Below are positions 40,116 to 48,483 of a DNA stretch of 64,000 nucleotides, in pieces; the stretch's first letter is position 1; each line of letters begins with the position of its first letter. Location of the stretch: positions 1,488,001-1,552,000 of the forward strand of contig NZ_CP156674.1 in NCBI RefSeq assembly GCF_039851965.1, given 5' to 3'. This stretch comes from Pseudalkalibacillus hwajinpoensis. GTDB lineage: Bacteria > Bacillota > Bacilli > Bacillales > Guptibacillaceae. A program made the position numbers and the translations under genes. The notes under the pieces were generated by a model that was not told the DNA's origin, ran no database searches, and saw only the letters and a list, made by a program, of their open reading frames with translations.

Positions 40116-40476
40116 AGGACGAATCAGCTCATCGACCGAAATCTAGTCCTGTTTAACGTGCTTTTTGCCACTTCCATTGTGATTGCAAACGTTCTTGCAG
40201 GAAAAGTGGTGATGATTGGAAGCTTTGTTATCCCGGCTGCTGTAGTTAAGTATGCCGAACAATGTTAGCACGTTCGTCTCACAGTTTCTTGATACGACGA
40301 TATTCATCACAATTGCCTTCATTGGAACAGTTCCTAACATCTGGATCATGATTCTTTCGCAATTTGTTATTAAAATGGGGCTCGCCATTCTTGATACCCC
40401 AATTTTATATTTACTCACAAAAGTTTCAAGTAGCGATCCTAAACATATAAACACCAAAAATCCTCTGGACGCCTAG
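40116..40476 (+). pseudogene. Queuosine precursor transporter (YhhQ/VUT family) remnant
   Basis: Directly after queF, frames without a start codon read LVLFNVLFATSIVIANVLAG then KVVMIGSFVIPAAVV, break at about 40250, and resume as VSTFVSQFLDTTIFITIAFI then GTVPNIWIMILSQFVIKM and GLAILDTPILYLL to the stop at 40476. These are the N- and C-terminal thirds of the YhhQ family (COG1738), which imports preQ0/preQ1 or related bases. The middle helices (about 80 residues) are deleted. Position next to queF supports the identification. Confidence 0.7.
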
Positions 40477-40512
40477 TGTTCAGAGGGTTTTTGGTGTTTA
40501 TATGTTTCTTTT
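40441..40512 (+). terminator. Very long terminator hairpin
   Basis: Bases 40441-40467 (AAACATATAAACACCAAAAA, then TCCTCTG) pair with 40481-40507 in a 27-position stem with one mismatch and a 13-base loop; CTTTTTG follows. It overlaps the end of the transporter remnant and can end the queF transcript. Confidence 0.75.
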
Positions 40513-40582
40513 TGTCATTGGTGCAGTTGAAAACAGTAAGCTCTCACATTCTATCGACCAATTCCCTAGTTAAACAATAAAA

Positions 40583-40605
40583 CCGCCCGAAGGCGGTTTT
40601 TAAAC
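40583..40605 (-). terminator. Terminator of htrA
   Basis: AAACCGCC-TTCG-GGCGGTTTTATTG on the minus strand, a compact tetraloop terminator just after the htrA stop. Confidence 0.88.
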
Positions 40606-40606
40606 T

Positions 40607-41815
40607 TTATAAACCATTTTGATTGGCGAGTGACATTGTAACAGTTTGAAGCTTACCATCGCGATAAAATGTGACTTCCATCTTGTCCCCAACTTTTTTG
40701 TTTGAGTACAAATACTTGCGGAGATCTGCAGAATCCTTTATTTCTGTATCGTCCAGCTTCACAACGACATCTTTTTCTTTCAATCCAGCTTTTGAAGCTG
40801 GTGAGTTTGGCGAGATCCCCATCAATACAACGCCACCTTCAATATCTTCAGGTAGGTTTAGTGTACCGGTCCAATACTGAGCAGGTACTTCAGAAAGGGA
40901 AGCAGGTGTGACTCCCATAACAGGACGTTTCACTTCGCCAGTTTCCTCAAGCTGTTCAATAATAGGCTGAGCATCATCAATCGGAATAGCAAAGCCAATA
41001 CCTTCAACCGTTGTTTCTGCAATTTTTGATGAGTTAATACCGATTAATTGACCTTTAATATTGATCAGAGCACCACCGCTATTACCTGGATTAATCGAAG
41101 CATCTGTTTGAATAACATCTGCTTCATAATCTGGCTGGCCATTTTTATCAAGATCTACTGGAATGGTGCGGTTTGGATTGCTGACAATCCCCTGCGTAAC
41201 AGATCCTTCAAGGAAACCAAGTGGATTCCCTACAGCAATGGCTGGTTCACCCGTCTTCAAGCTTTCCGATGAGCCGAATTCAGCAACACTTTCAACGTCG
41301 CTGCCATCGATTTCAAGTACAGCAAGGTCCATTAAAGGATCTGTACCGAGCACTTTCGCTTCTGCTTTCTTCTCATTGCTTAAAGTTACTTCTACAGAAG
41401 AAGCACCTTCCACCACATGATTATTTGTCACAATGAACGCTTTCCCATTCTCTTTTTTATAAATAACCCCTGAACCCGATGAAGCTGCCTGACCTGACTG
41501 ACCTGATGGGTCTTCAAGCGAAAAGCCACCCTCCTGGTAGCTCGTAATGCTGACAACAGCATCCTGAGCTTTTTCGACAGCCGATGTAATATCTGAAGAT
41601 ACGTTATAAGAAACATTTGATGCAGTAACGCCTTCCGCAGTCGTTGTTACTGCAGCCTGATCTGATCCAGGCTGATCTATATTTGAAACAATTGGACTTG
41701 CTACAAGCATAATAGATGCTCCTACAACCGCACCAAATGTACTTGGTAGGAACCAACTCATGCCTCGCTTCTGCCGATTTGTTCTCGTACTTTCTTGTTC
41801 ATCATAGTAACCCAT
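40607..41815 (-). CDS. htrA: HtrA-type serine protease with PDZ domain
   Basis: 402 residues from ATG 41815 (MGYYDEQESTRTNRQ); the longer frame begins in a leader without a ribosome site. A short cytoplasmic tail and one membrane helix (FLPSTFGAVVGASIMLVASP) anchor a surface S1C protease: His in TNNHVV, Asp in LMDLAVLEI and Ser in GNSGGALI. A C-terminal PDZ domain follows (GVVLMGISPNSPASKAGLKE). It degrades or refolds misfolded exported proteins, as HtrA/HtrB/YyxA do in B. subtilis, where CssRS controls htrA and htrB. Which paralogue it is cannot be decided here. Confidence 0.88.
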   Translation of the reverse strand: MGYYDEQESTRTNRQKRGMSWFLPSTFGAVVGASIMLVASPIVSNIDQPGSDQAAVTTTAEGVTASNVSYNVSSDITSAVEKAQDAVVSITSYQEGGFSLEDPSGQSGQAASSGSGVIYKKENGKAFIVTNNHVVEGASSVEVTLSNEKKAEAKVLGTDPLMDLAVLEIDGSDVESVAEFGSSESLKTGEPAIAVGNPLGFLEGSVTQGIVSNPNRTIPVDLDKNGQPDYEADVIQTDASINPGNSGGALINIKGQLIGINSSKIAETTVEGIGFAIPIDDAQPIIEQLEETGEVKRPVMGVTPASLSEVPAQYWTGTLNLPEDIEGGVVLMGISPNSPASKAGLKEKDVVVKLDDTEIKDSADLRKYLYSNKKVGDKMEVTFYRDGKLQTVTMSLANQNGL

Positions 41816-41993
41816 TCCCCGGTCACCCTTTCTCCCTTTTGATTTGTTTATAGTCTTATTGTAACGAGAGATGAGGGTCAATGCATAAATATGGGATGTT
41901 TTTGATATTGTTTGATATTTGTCGTAATTTCACCTTATTTCCCGGGAGATTGTGTGAAGTGTGTCGGGAAGTAGAAAGAATCTCTATTTGTTA

Positions 41994-43169
41994 TCACCTT
42001 AAAACATATTTTTTATAGAGAGAAAAGACTATTAGTACCGACCATAAGACTATTTGCATAACAAATAACAAAGCATCCCAAAACATTGGATCTGAGAAGC
42101 TTAAAAACAAGTTTGGAACTGTCAAAGTCAAAGAGAAGATAATTTGAGGTATTATAAATCCCAAGAATACTAGCAGTGTAACCAAGACCCCGCAGAAATA
42201 AAATAAACTATACCATCGAACAATTCTTTCTTCTCCTTTAAAAATATCATTCGCTTTTCCACTATTAATAAAAGGAATTTTCCTGAGAAGATAATAATTG
42301 CAGTTTTCAATTAAATTATGACAACCAGTGCTATTTTCAATAACATAATAAAAGTCTGTTTTCATATAAATGCAGAATTGATAAATGATTTTTATTGATA
42401 TATCAAAGACTATTAAGGCAAAAAATGCTTCAACAATCAATGGTCCCGTCCAGTAAATTTGACTTATTAACGCTAAAAATAAAAAAAGATTATCAACACA
42501 TAAACCACCTAAATATAAAATATTCCTCTTAGCTTTAGAGAGTTTCCATGCATGGGTCATATCCGCCTCGGAAACAATGAGAAACAAACGATTACTAACA
42601 CCTAAATTGGTTGGAATATCGAATGATCGAGCTGCAATTATATGTCCAAATTCATGTAACATTGCGAAGAAAATTGATACTAACATCATCGAGAGCACGT
42701 TAAATACCATACTATCAAACACAAAAAAATCCTTGTACGTTGGAATTAGTTCAGGAGATTTAAAAAGAAGGTAAATATTTGCTAATAAGATAGTTCCATA
42801 AATTAAATAAGAAATACTATTAAAAAAGATCTTCCCTATACTACTAGGGATATCATTAATCAAAGATTTTTTGCTTTTTGTATTTTCTTCCTCAACATTG
42901 AATTGCTGACCATCGATTATACTTATTAAATTCAAATCGCAAAGTTGAGTTACGAAATCATAGATATCAACATCTTCATTGTGATAGGTGTTTTCTAGCT
43001 GAACTTGGATTTCTTGAAGGAATTTACCTTGATTTAAAAGCTCTATAGCTTCAATACAAACACCTGGCATTTCAAAATATTCTTCACTTTGAATATTTTC
43101 GACTATAAAAGTTTTCTTATTTGTATAACAATGAAGCGGAACAGTTTTTACAACCGAATGATTGTTCAT
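41994..43169 (-). CDS. PqqD-like domain + membrane M50-type metalloprotease, putative peptide maturation protein
   Basis: 391 residues from ATG 43169 (MNNHSVVKTVPLHCY), which has GAGGTG eight bases upstream; the ATG at 43193 lies in a terminator tail. Residues 20-88 resemble a PqqD/RRE domain (EYFEMPGVCIEAIELLNQGK, then YDFVTQLCDLNLISI), used to bind leader peptides. About six membrane helices follow. The zinc motif is HEFGH (His172, Glu173, His176), and TDFYYVIENSTGCHNL supplies the likely third ligand Asp272. This architecture matches YydH-like M50 proteins of RiPP/epipeptide clusters. It lies 66 bases after a tiny Cys/Trp-rich peptide gene, the obvious substrate. No radical SAM enzyme or ABC exporter is adjacent. 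Confidence 0.8.
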   Translation of the reverse strand: MNNHSVVKTVPLHCYTNKKTFIVENIQSEEYFEMPGVCIEAIELLNQGKFLQEIQVQLENTYHNEDVDIYDFVTQLCDLNLISIIDGQQFNVEEENTKSKKSLINDIPSSIGKIFFNSISYLIYGTILLANIYLLFKSPELIPTYKDFFVFDSMVFNVLSMMLVSIFFAMLHEFGHIIAARSFDIPTNLGVSNRLFLIVSEADMTHAWKLSKAKRNILYLGGLCVDNLFLFLALISQIYWTGPLIVEAFFALIVFDISIKIIYQFCIYMKTDFYYVIENSTGCHNLIENCNYYLLRKIPFINSGKANDIFKGEERIVRWYSLFYFCGVLVTLLVFLGFIIPQIIFSLTLTVPNLFLSFSDPMFWDALLFVMQIVLWSVLIVFSLYKKYVLR

Positions 43170-43197
43170 GAACTTTGCACCTCGATCATTCATTAGT

Positions 43198-43228
43198 AAA
43201 AAAGAAGCAGGAATGTACCTGCTTCTTT
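43198..43228 (-). terminator. Internal terminator between peptide gene and M50 gene
   Basis: AAAGAAGCAGG (43228-43218) and CCTGCTTCTTT (43211-43201) around TACATT, then TTT on the minus strand. Partial read-through here would keep the protease far below the peptide level, as seen at many bacteriocin and RiPP precursor genes. Confidence 0.85.
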
Positions 43229-43235
43229 AATCCAT

Positions 43236-43301
43236 TTAATATGGTCTCCATGGACACCACCAGCATGTCACCTTAACAGACTTCAATTTACGAATCTTCA
43301 T
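43236..43301 (-). CDS. 21-residue Cys/Trp-rich peptide, putative ribosomal peptide precursor
   Basis: ATG 43301 follows a near-perfect ribosome site (GGGAGGTG, six-base spacing). The product has a basic N-terminal half (MKIRKLKSVKVT) and a striking C-terminal core (CWWCPWRPY): two Cys in a C-x-x-C pattern, three Trp, two Pro and a C-terminal Tyr. It is too short to be a folded protein and sits between the HD-GYP gene (32-base gap) and a terminator followed by the PqqD-M50 gene. I infer a leader of about 10-12 residues and a secreted core, perhaps with a Cys13-Cys16 disulphide or thioether. No known peptide is recognised. Confidence 0.72.
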   Translation of the reverse strand: MKIRKLKSVKVTCWWCPWRPY

Positions 43302-43333
43302 ATAATTCACCTCCCTCTATCCTGTATAAAACC

Positions 43334-44524
43334 TCATTCGAGAATATTTGATGAAAGGGGAGCTTTAAATTCGTATGTTGAATGAAAAGCAACCCACTCT
43401 GGATAAACTTCCCCAAAAACTTCCACTAAATTCGGATCAAATTGTGTACCTTTACCGTTAAGTATTTGCAAATATGCTTTGTCAGGATCCATTGCAGGGC
43501 GATAGGACCTTGTTGAAGTCATTGCATCAAAGGCATCTGCAATAGCTGTTACTCTAGCAAGCAAGGGAATTGTGCTCCCTTCAAGTTGATCTGGATACCC
43601 ATTTCCATCCCACCTTTCATGGTGGGACCTTACGACATCCAGGCAACCCTCTAATCCTTTCATGCCTCTCAGTGCCTCTTCTCCAACAGAAGGATGCGTT
43701 TTAATGATGTCATATTCTTCTTTAGATAGTCTTGTAGGCTTTGTTAATATGTGATCAGGTATATGAACTTTTCCAACATCGTGCAGTAAGCAAGCATAAT
43801 TAAAAGACTGCAGCTCACCACTATCGAATCGCTTCATTTCTTTTGCAAGCAACTGTGAATAATGAGCAACTCTCTCACTATGCCCTCTTGTGTATGGGTC
43901 TTTCAACTCTAGTGTGGCCACAATCCCTTTAACTATGCCCTCAAGCTGATTTTCATAAGATAGAGATATAGCGTTCACATAACTTTTAAAACGATTTAGT
44001 AAAATGAAAGACACAATCGAAAAGAGCGATATTAAAATTAGCGGTATAATTATTTCTACTGCTCTCTCATTTAATGTAATTAGTAAAATTGAATATTTAG
44101 CTATAATACCAAACGTGACAATATAAAAATATCTTGTATTTAAAAAAAGTGGTGAAGTAAGTACAAAGAAAAGTTCGGCTATACCGCCTGAACGGTAAGG
44201 AATATCATTTGATAAATAGATGAAAATTTCGCCTATTAACGAAAAACCTACGACTGTAGTGAAATAATAGTACTTTATTTTAAATGCTTCTCTTCGTTTA
44301 AGAAGATAGATAGCTATTGGAAATAAAATTAGTTCCATTAGAATTAGTATATAACCTGGGCCAAGCGAATAATAAGCTGGGGACTGCCCCAAAATAAATT
44401 TAGATAAAATGACACCATATATAACATCATAAGAAAAAGTAACTATGTAAAACAAAATCATAAAAAGTTTTATAGCTCTTTCCTCTTCTTGAATGGCTAT
44501 TGGATTTATTGAAAATTTAGGCAT
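43334..44524 (-). CDS. Membrane HD-GYP protein, putative c-di-GMP phosphodiesterase
   Basis: 396 residues. About six membrane helices fill residues 15-190; the cytoplasmic remainder is an HD-GYP domain with LLHDVGKVHIPDHIL (HD and metal ligands), KTHPSVGEEALRG and SHHERWDGNGYP (HHE, GYP). HD-GYP enzymes linearise c-di-GMP. The membrane domain is clearly related to that of the neighbouring kinase (shared ELFFVL, KYS, LNRFKxY and SYE segments at matching places), so both should sense the same kind of input. The 18-base gap to the kinase gene indicates co-transcription. Confidence 0.85.
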   Translation of the reverse strand: MPKFSINPIAIQEEERAIKLFMILFYIVTFSYDVIYGVILSKFILGQSPAYYSLGPGYILILMELILFPIAIYLLKRREAFKIKYYYFTTVVGFSLIGEIFIYLSNDIPYRSGGIAELFFVLTSPLFLNTRYFYIVTFGIIAKYSILLITLNERAVEIIIPLILISLFSIVSFILLNRFKSYVNAISLSYENQLEGIVKGIVATLELKDPYTRGHSERVAHYSQLLAKEMKRFDSGELQSFNYACLLHDVGKVHIPDHILTKPTRLSKEEYDIIKTHPSVGEEALRGMKGLEGCLDVVRSHHERWDGNGYPDQLEGSTIPLLARVTAIADAFDAMTSTRSYRPAMDPDKAYLQILNGKGTQFDPNLVEVFGEVYPEWVAFHSTYEFKAPLSSNILE

Positions 44525-44542
44525 ACTTTAAACCTCTCAACT

Positions 44543-45793
44543 TCACATAATTTTAGGAGTTGGAAAATGAACTGAAAAAGTTGTCCCTATATCAATTTCA
44601 CTTTCAACATCAATTCTCCCTCTATGTTCTTCGACAATCTGATAGCTAACCATTAATCCAAGTCCTGTCCCATTTTCTTTAGTAGAATAGAAAGCTTTTT
44701 CTAGGTTAGGAATCTCTTCTTCAGGTATCCCAATCCCTCTATCTACAATTTGAACAGTTGTCCACTTTTCTTCTTGCCTTACCTTAACTTTAATTTCTCC
44801 ACCATCAGGCATTGCCTCCATCGCATTTTTCAAAACATTTAGAAAAACCTGTTTTAGTCTAACGTCCTCGCCCGAAATATATATCTGTTTCTCATCATAA
44901 TCAAAACAGATAGTTATATGATTATTATCGGCTTGCTGCTGAACAAGGTTAATAACATATGAGAGGCAATTAATTAATTCAACTGACTTTAACTTTAACG
45001 CTTGTGGTTTTCCTAGCACCATCAAATCATTGACAATAATATTTAATCTCTCTAATTCTTGCAACATTATTTGGGAATATTTAGGGTTGTAGTGTTGCTC
45101 CAATTCTTGAAGTTGAACAAATCCTTTTAAAGAAGTTAAAGGATTCTTAATCTCATGTGTAACACTTGTGGCGATTTGACCAATGAACGCTAACTTTTCA
45201 TTGTGTCCAGCACGTTCATATGATTTTTCAACAGTTCTCAAATAGGTTTTGAATCTATTAAGAATAATAAACGTAACAGTTGAAAATAAAACTAAAAGAA
45301 CAATGGGAAAAGTAACTTCAGGTGAAAGTGTAAAAAATCCCATAAAGGAATATTTGCACACAAATCCTATTGCAACGACAAGATAATAAACTCTATTTAC
45401 ATAAATTGGTGCGAATAGCACAAAAAACAATTCAACAGGACTACCACTCGCATAAGTATCAGAATTGCCATAATATCTTAGTATTTCAGTTACCAAAATG
45501 CCTAGAAAAAATACGCTGAAGTATAGATACTTGATTGAAAAGGGGCGTTTATTTCTAGTAAGCCATACTGAAATAGGTAACAATGATGTAATTACTATAT
45601 AAAATACAATAGTAGTTGCCATCATAGTTTGACTTCTAAATATTATTTCTTCTCCAGCAATATCTAGTAACGGTCTGATGAAATTCCTATAAACCTCGAA
45701 AAAAATATAGATAAAATAAAATAAAATAATAAATAATTTATTCGCTTTTTTCTCCTCATTTATATCAATTTCTTCTCGGGACAATGATCTCAT
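44543..45793 (-). CDS. Membrane sensor histidine kinase
   Basis: 416 residues from ATG 45793 (MRSLSREEIDINEE), TAGGAG upstream. Six membrane helices (about 20-195) are followed by HisKA with SVTHEIKNPLTSLKGFVQLQ and an ATPase domain with NVLKNAMEAMPDGG, DRGIGIP and NGTGLGLMVSYQI. There is no response regulator nearby; the H-box resembles the sporulation-kinase type (KinB-like, six helices), so the Spo0 phosphorelay is a possible output (inference). First gene of the operon kinase - HD-GYP - peptide - PqqD/M50. Confidence 0.85.
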   Translation of the reverse strand: MRSLSREEIDINEEKKANKLFIILFYFIYIFFEVYRNFIRPLLDIAGEEIIFRSQTMMATTIVFYIVITSLLPISVWLTRNKRPFSIKYLYFSVFFLGILVTEILRYYGNSDTYASGSPVELFFVLFAPIYVNRVYYLVVAIGFVCKYSFMGFFTLSPEVTFPIVLLVLFSTVTFIILNRFKTYLRTVEKSYERAGHNEKLAFIGQIATSVTHEIKNPLTSLKGFVQLQELEQHYNPKYSQIMLQELERLNIIVNDLMVLGKPQALKLKSVELINCLSYVINLVQQQADNNHITICFDYDEKQIYISGEDVRLKQVFLNVLKNAMEAMPDGGEIKVKVRQEEKWTTVQIVDRGIGIPEEEIPNLEKAFYSTKENGTGLGLMVSYQIVEEHRGRIDVESEIDIGTTFSVHFPTPKIM

Positions 45794-45845
45794 GGTAACT
45801 CCTAACACCGCTAAAAGCAGTTACAAAATTTACAAAACAATCTTG

Positions 45846-45857
45846 ATTATACCATAA
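45846..45857 (-). promoter_or_regulatory. Probable promoter of the kinase-peptide operon
   Basis: Minus strand TATGGTATAAT: a consensus -10 (45851-45846) with a TGn extension about 55 bases before the kinase start. A good -35 is not evident, consistent with an extended -10 promoter. Confidence 0.5.
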
Positions 45858-45963
45858 TTACATTCGACAAAAATCACCAAATCCCTCTTGCCCTAATATT
45901 ATACAACAATAAAAATAACGTCTATACTCATAGAGTAATTTACTAAACATTTAAATAAACACC

Positions 45964-45992
45964 AAAAAACCCTGCAACAATCGCAGGGTTCT
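45964..45992 (-). terminator. Terminator of the acetyltransferase gene
   Basis: AACCCTGCGA and TGCAGGGTT around a short loop, then TTTTTTGG on the minus strand; overlaps the stop region of the 45991-46500 gene. Confidence 0.85.
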
Positions 45993-46500
45993 ACATATAT
46001 TCATTTTCTTTTATAAACTTTTCTTCATCTATTTTGTCTTCAATAACAGTAGGTTCAACCGTTAATCTGGATAGCCCACATCGCTTCATCAAAGCATTTA
46101 GTTCTTCCTTCTTTTCCGGGAGAGCTGAGTCCTTTTCTGGGAAGGCCCAATTGACAAGGGCGTTTGCCATCTCAATGGCGTAGCCTTTGTTACGATACGC
46201 TGGGATTAATTGATAACCAATTTCGAGATTGCTTGACGATTCAATATTTTTGTATCCCATCGTACCAATTACTTTTTCGTCAGAAGTATGAATTAAAATC
46301 CCTTCCCATTTATGACTCAAACTTGAAACACTTGAACCAGTTAGATGAAAAGGTAAGAACTCCTCGAACTGTACGTTGTTAAAATCTTCTGGTACATCTA
46401 CATGAAGTAGCTTCTTTAATTCTTTCTTATTTGTCATAGCTTTGATCAAGTCAAAGGAAAAAGGAATAATGGTCAGACGATCGGTCTGAAGGTAAGGCAT
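45991..46500 (-). CDS. RimJ/RimL-type GNAT acetyltransferase
   Basis: 169 residues. It opens with LQTDRLTIIPFSFDLIKAM, as RimJ/RimL-like proteins do, and the acetyl-CoA site is LEIGYQLIPAYRNKGYAIEMANALVNWAF. The segment after NWAF (PEKDSALPEKKEELNALMKRCG) looks rearranged: the usual VxRIxAxxxxxNxxSxxVLEKxG stretch is not readable. It may be a diverged or damaged member; substrate unknown. Confidence 0.7.
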   Translation of the reverse strand: MPYLQTDRLTIIPFSFDLIKAMTNKKELKKLLHVDVPEDFNNVQFEEFLPFHLTGSSVSSLSHKWEGILIHTSDEKVIGTMGYKNIESSSNLEIGYQLIPAYRNKGYAIEMANALVNWAFPEKDSALPEKKEELNALMKRCGLSRLTVEPTVIEDKIDEEKFIKENEYM

Positions 46501-46674
46501 TTTCTCTCAAAAGTCCTCCTTGTGAGTTATTTTCTTGTAGTATGAAAATGACTTTTATCACTATACCTCACTGCTTTACTTACTGTAAACCATAACCCTT
46601 ATCTTTCATCAATAAACGAAATATTCATTTTTCTTAGTACTTTGTCCCTTCTTTAATAGGGTATGCTGATTAAA

Positions 46675-46703
46675 AGAAAAAGCTGCCACAAAAGTGGCAG
46701 CTT
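46675..46703 (-). terminator. Terminator of the antiporter gene
   Basis: AAGCTGCCAC-TTTT-GTGGCAGCTT followed by TTTCTTTT on the minus strand. Confidence 0.88.
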
Positions 46704-48306
46704 AGTGATTTCGTTTAGATTCCTTCACAGTTTCTTCTTCTTCAAAATCTGCAAGTCCATTGTTTAATAGTTCTTTGTACTTTCCAGCAACCTCTCCTGA
46801 GATGATCTCTTCTTGTTCCAACTCTGTAATTTTGTCATATTGAGCATAAAGAGAATGTTTTCTTAATGTGATGAGCTGACTTGTTTTAAGCTCGGGATTT
46901 TTCTCTAAAAGCTGATCAAGTTCTCGATGGCTTTTATCTATTTCAACCTGATAACTTGTCAACAATTCAGAAAATATAGGCTCAGGTACGAATAACTGGC
47001 TTTTTAACTTTCTAATTTCAGCTATACCTGCTTCGTGTCTGTGTAAATTGGCAACAATGTCTTCGTATTCCCTTGAACCGCTATGTTTTGCTCTGAGCCC
47101 AAAGTAGCTGATCAGCGGTTTGATCGTTAGTCCCTGCACAACTAATGAAAATAGGACAATGCTAAATGTAAGAATAAGCAAGGTGTCTCTGCCAGTGAAA
47201 TCGCCTGGTAAACTTAAAACGAGTGCGATCGATAGAGACCCTTTTAAACCTCCCCAGTTCAAGACATGTCTCCATGACCATGGAAGACCTTTCACAATTG
47301 AGGTACTTCCATAAACAGCAATACTTCTTCCAATCAAGACGATGAGGAGTGCAAGCCCAATCGTACCCCATTGATCTGAGAAATTAATACGAGTTATTTC
47401 TAATCCAACCATTAGGAATACAATTGAGTTTGCAAGTAAAGCTGCAACGTCCCAGAAGTTATTGATGTTTAAGCGAGTCGTTGGACTCATACCAACCTTT
47501 GAACCAAAGTTTCCGAATGTCAGTGCGGCAACAACGACTGCAATAACGCCTGAAACGTGTATGCTTTCAGCCGTTATGTAGGAACCGTAGAAGAGCAGGA
47601 TACTGAAAATAATTTCAAGTGGATAATCATCGAAATACTTCGTCAGAATGGAAATCGCGTAGCCGAGGCCACCCCCTACTAATAAGCCACCAGCGACTAC
47701 TTTAATGAACTCAAATGAGCCACTAGCGACGCCACCCCATCCCATATCAATGTATGCAAGGAGTGAGAAAGCAGAGATTTTAAAGAGAACAACTGCAAGT
47801 CCATCATTAAAAAGACTTTCCCCTTCAATTACTGTAGATAGTTTATGGTTAACTCCCATACTTTTAAAAATCGACAGGACGCTGACAGGATCTGTCGCAC
47901 TCATAAGAGCTGCAAAAACGAACGCTACTGGTATTGGCAGATCCAACAAGTAATGGGTCGAAAAGCCAATTACAATGAAGGAAAGGAACGTTCCTCCAAA
48001 CGCAAGGGCGATTATCGGCTTTTTATTCTCATTTAAATGGGCGAAAGGAAGTTTTAATGCTGCCTCACCTAGAAGTGCTGGAAGAAAGATCGTTAGAATG
48101 ACAAAATTAAAAACGTCACCTTCCGTAATAAACATTTTCAGCGGTTCAAGAACGGGAATGTTAAATAGTCCAATGAGTGTTCCAATGATAACGAGCGCAA
48201 TCGGATAAGGCTGTTTCAGCTTTTTGGCAATTGCCGTTATACCTGCCGCAATCATTGTAAGAATCAGTCCAAGTTCGAATATGTGATGCATATCTAAATG
48301 TTCCAT
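46702..48306 (-). CDS. NhaP-type Na+/H+ antiporter (CPA1 family)
   Basis: 534 residues from ATG 48306 (GGAGG six bases upstream); ATG 48324, with AAGGAG four bases upstream, is an alternative adding six residues. Twelve or more membrane helices carry the ion-binding ALMSATDPVSVLSIFKSMGV and EGESLFNDGLAVVLF motifs, followed by a cytoplasmic C-terminal tail of about 130 charged residues (LHRHEAGIAEIRKLKSQLF). It exports Na+ (or K+) in exchange for protons, relevant for alkaline or saline habitats. Single-gene unit. Confidence 0.87.
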   Translation of the reverse strand: MEHLDMHHIFELGLILTMIAAGITAIAKKLKQPYPIALVIIGTLIGLFNIPVLEPLKMFITEGDVFNFVILTIFLPALLGEAALKLPFAHLNENKKPIIALAFGGTFLSFIVIGFSTHYLLDLPIPVAFVFAALMSATDPVSVLSIFKSMGVNHKLSTVIEGESLFNDGLAVVLFKISAFSLLAYIDMGWGGVASGSFEFIKVVAGGLLVGGGLGYAISILTKYFDDYPLEIIFSILLFYGSYITAESIHVSGVIAVVVAALTFGNFGSKVGMSPTTRLNINNFWDVAALLANSIVFLMVGLEITRINFSDQWGTIGLALLIVLIGRSIAVYGSTSIVKGLPWSWRHVLNWGGLKGSLSIALVLSLPGDFTGRDTLLILTFSIVLFSLVVQGLTIKPLISYFGLRAKHSGSREYEDIVANLHRHEAGIAEIRKLKSQLFVPEPIFSELLTSYQVEIDKSHRELDQLLEKNPELKTSQLITLRKHSLYAQYDKITELEQEEIISGEVAGKYKELLNNGLADFEEEETVKESKRNH

Positions 48307-48437
48307 GACCAGCCTCCGATTCATTAATCTCCTTATATTATAACCAAAATAATGCAGGATTGGAAAATGCGCCTCAGAAATTAAATGCTAGAGGTTGTTT
48401 TTCACTAATTATTTTGGTAATGAAAGGGCTGATACAA

Positions 48438-48476
48438 AAAAAAGAAGAGCTCATTTAATGAACTCTTCTTCCAGGC
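48438..48476 (-). terminator. Terminator of the M4 protease gene
   Basis: AAGAAGAGTTCATT and the AATGAGCTCTTCTT arm, followed by eight Ts on the minus strand. Confidence 0.9.
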
Positions 48477-48483
48477 GGTATGA

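Noticed and set aside
40143..40457. Minus-strand ORF of 104 codons
   Set aside because: The plus strand shows clear YhhQ-type membrane sequence in broken frames; the minus frame is its shadow.
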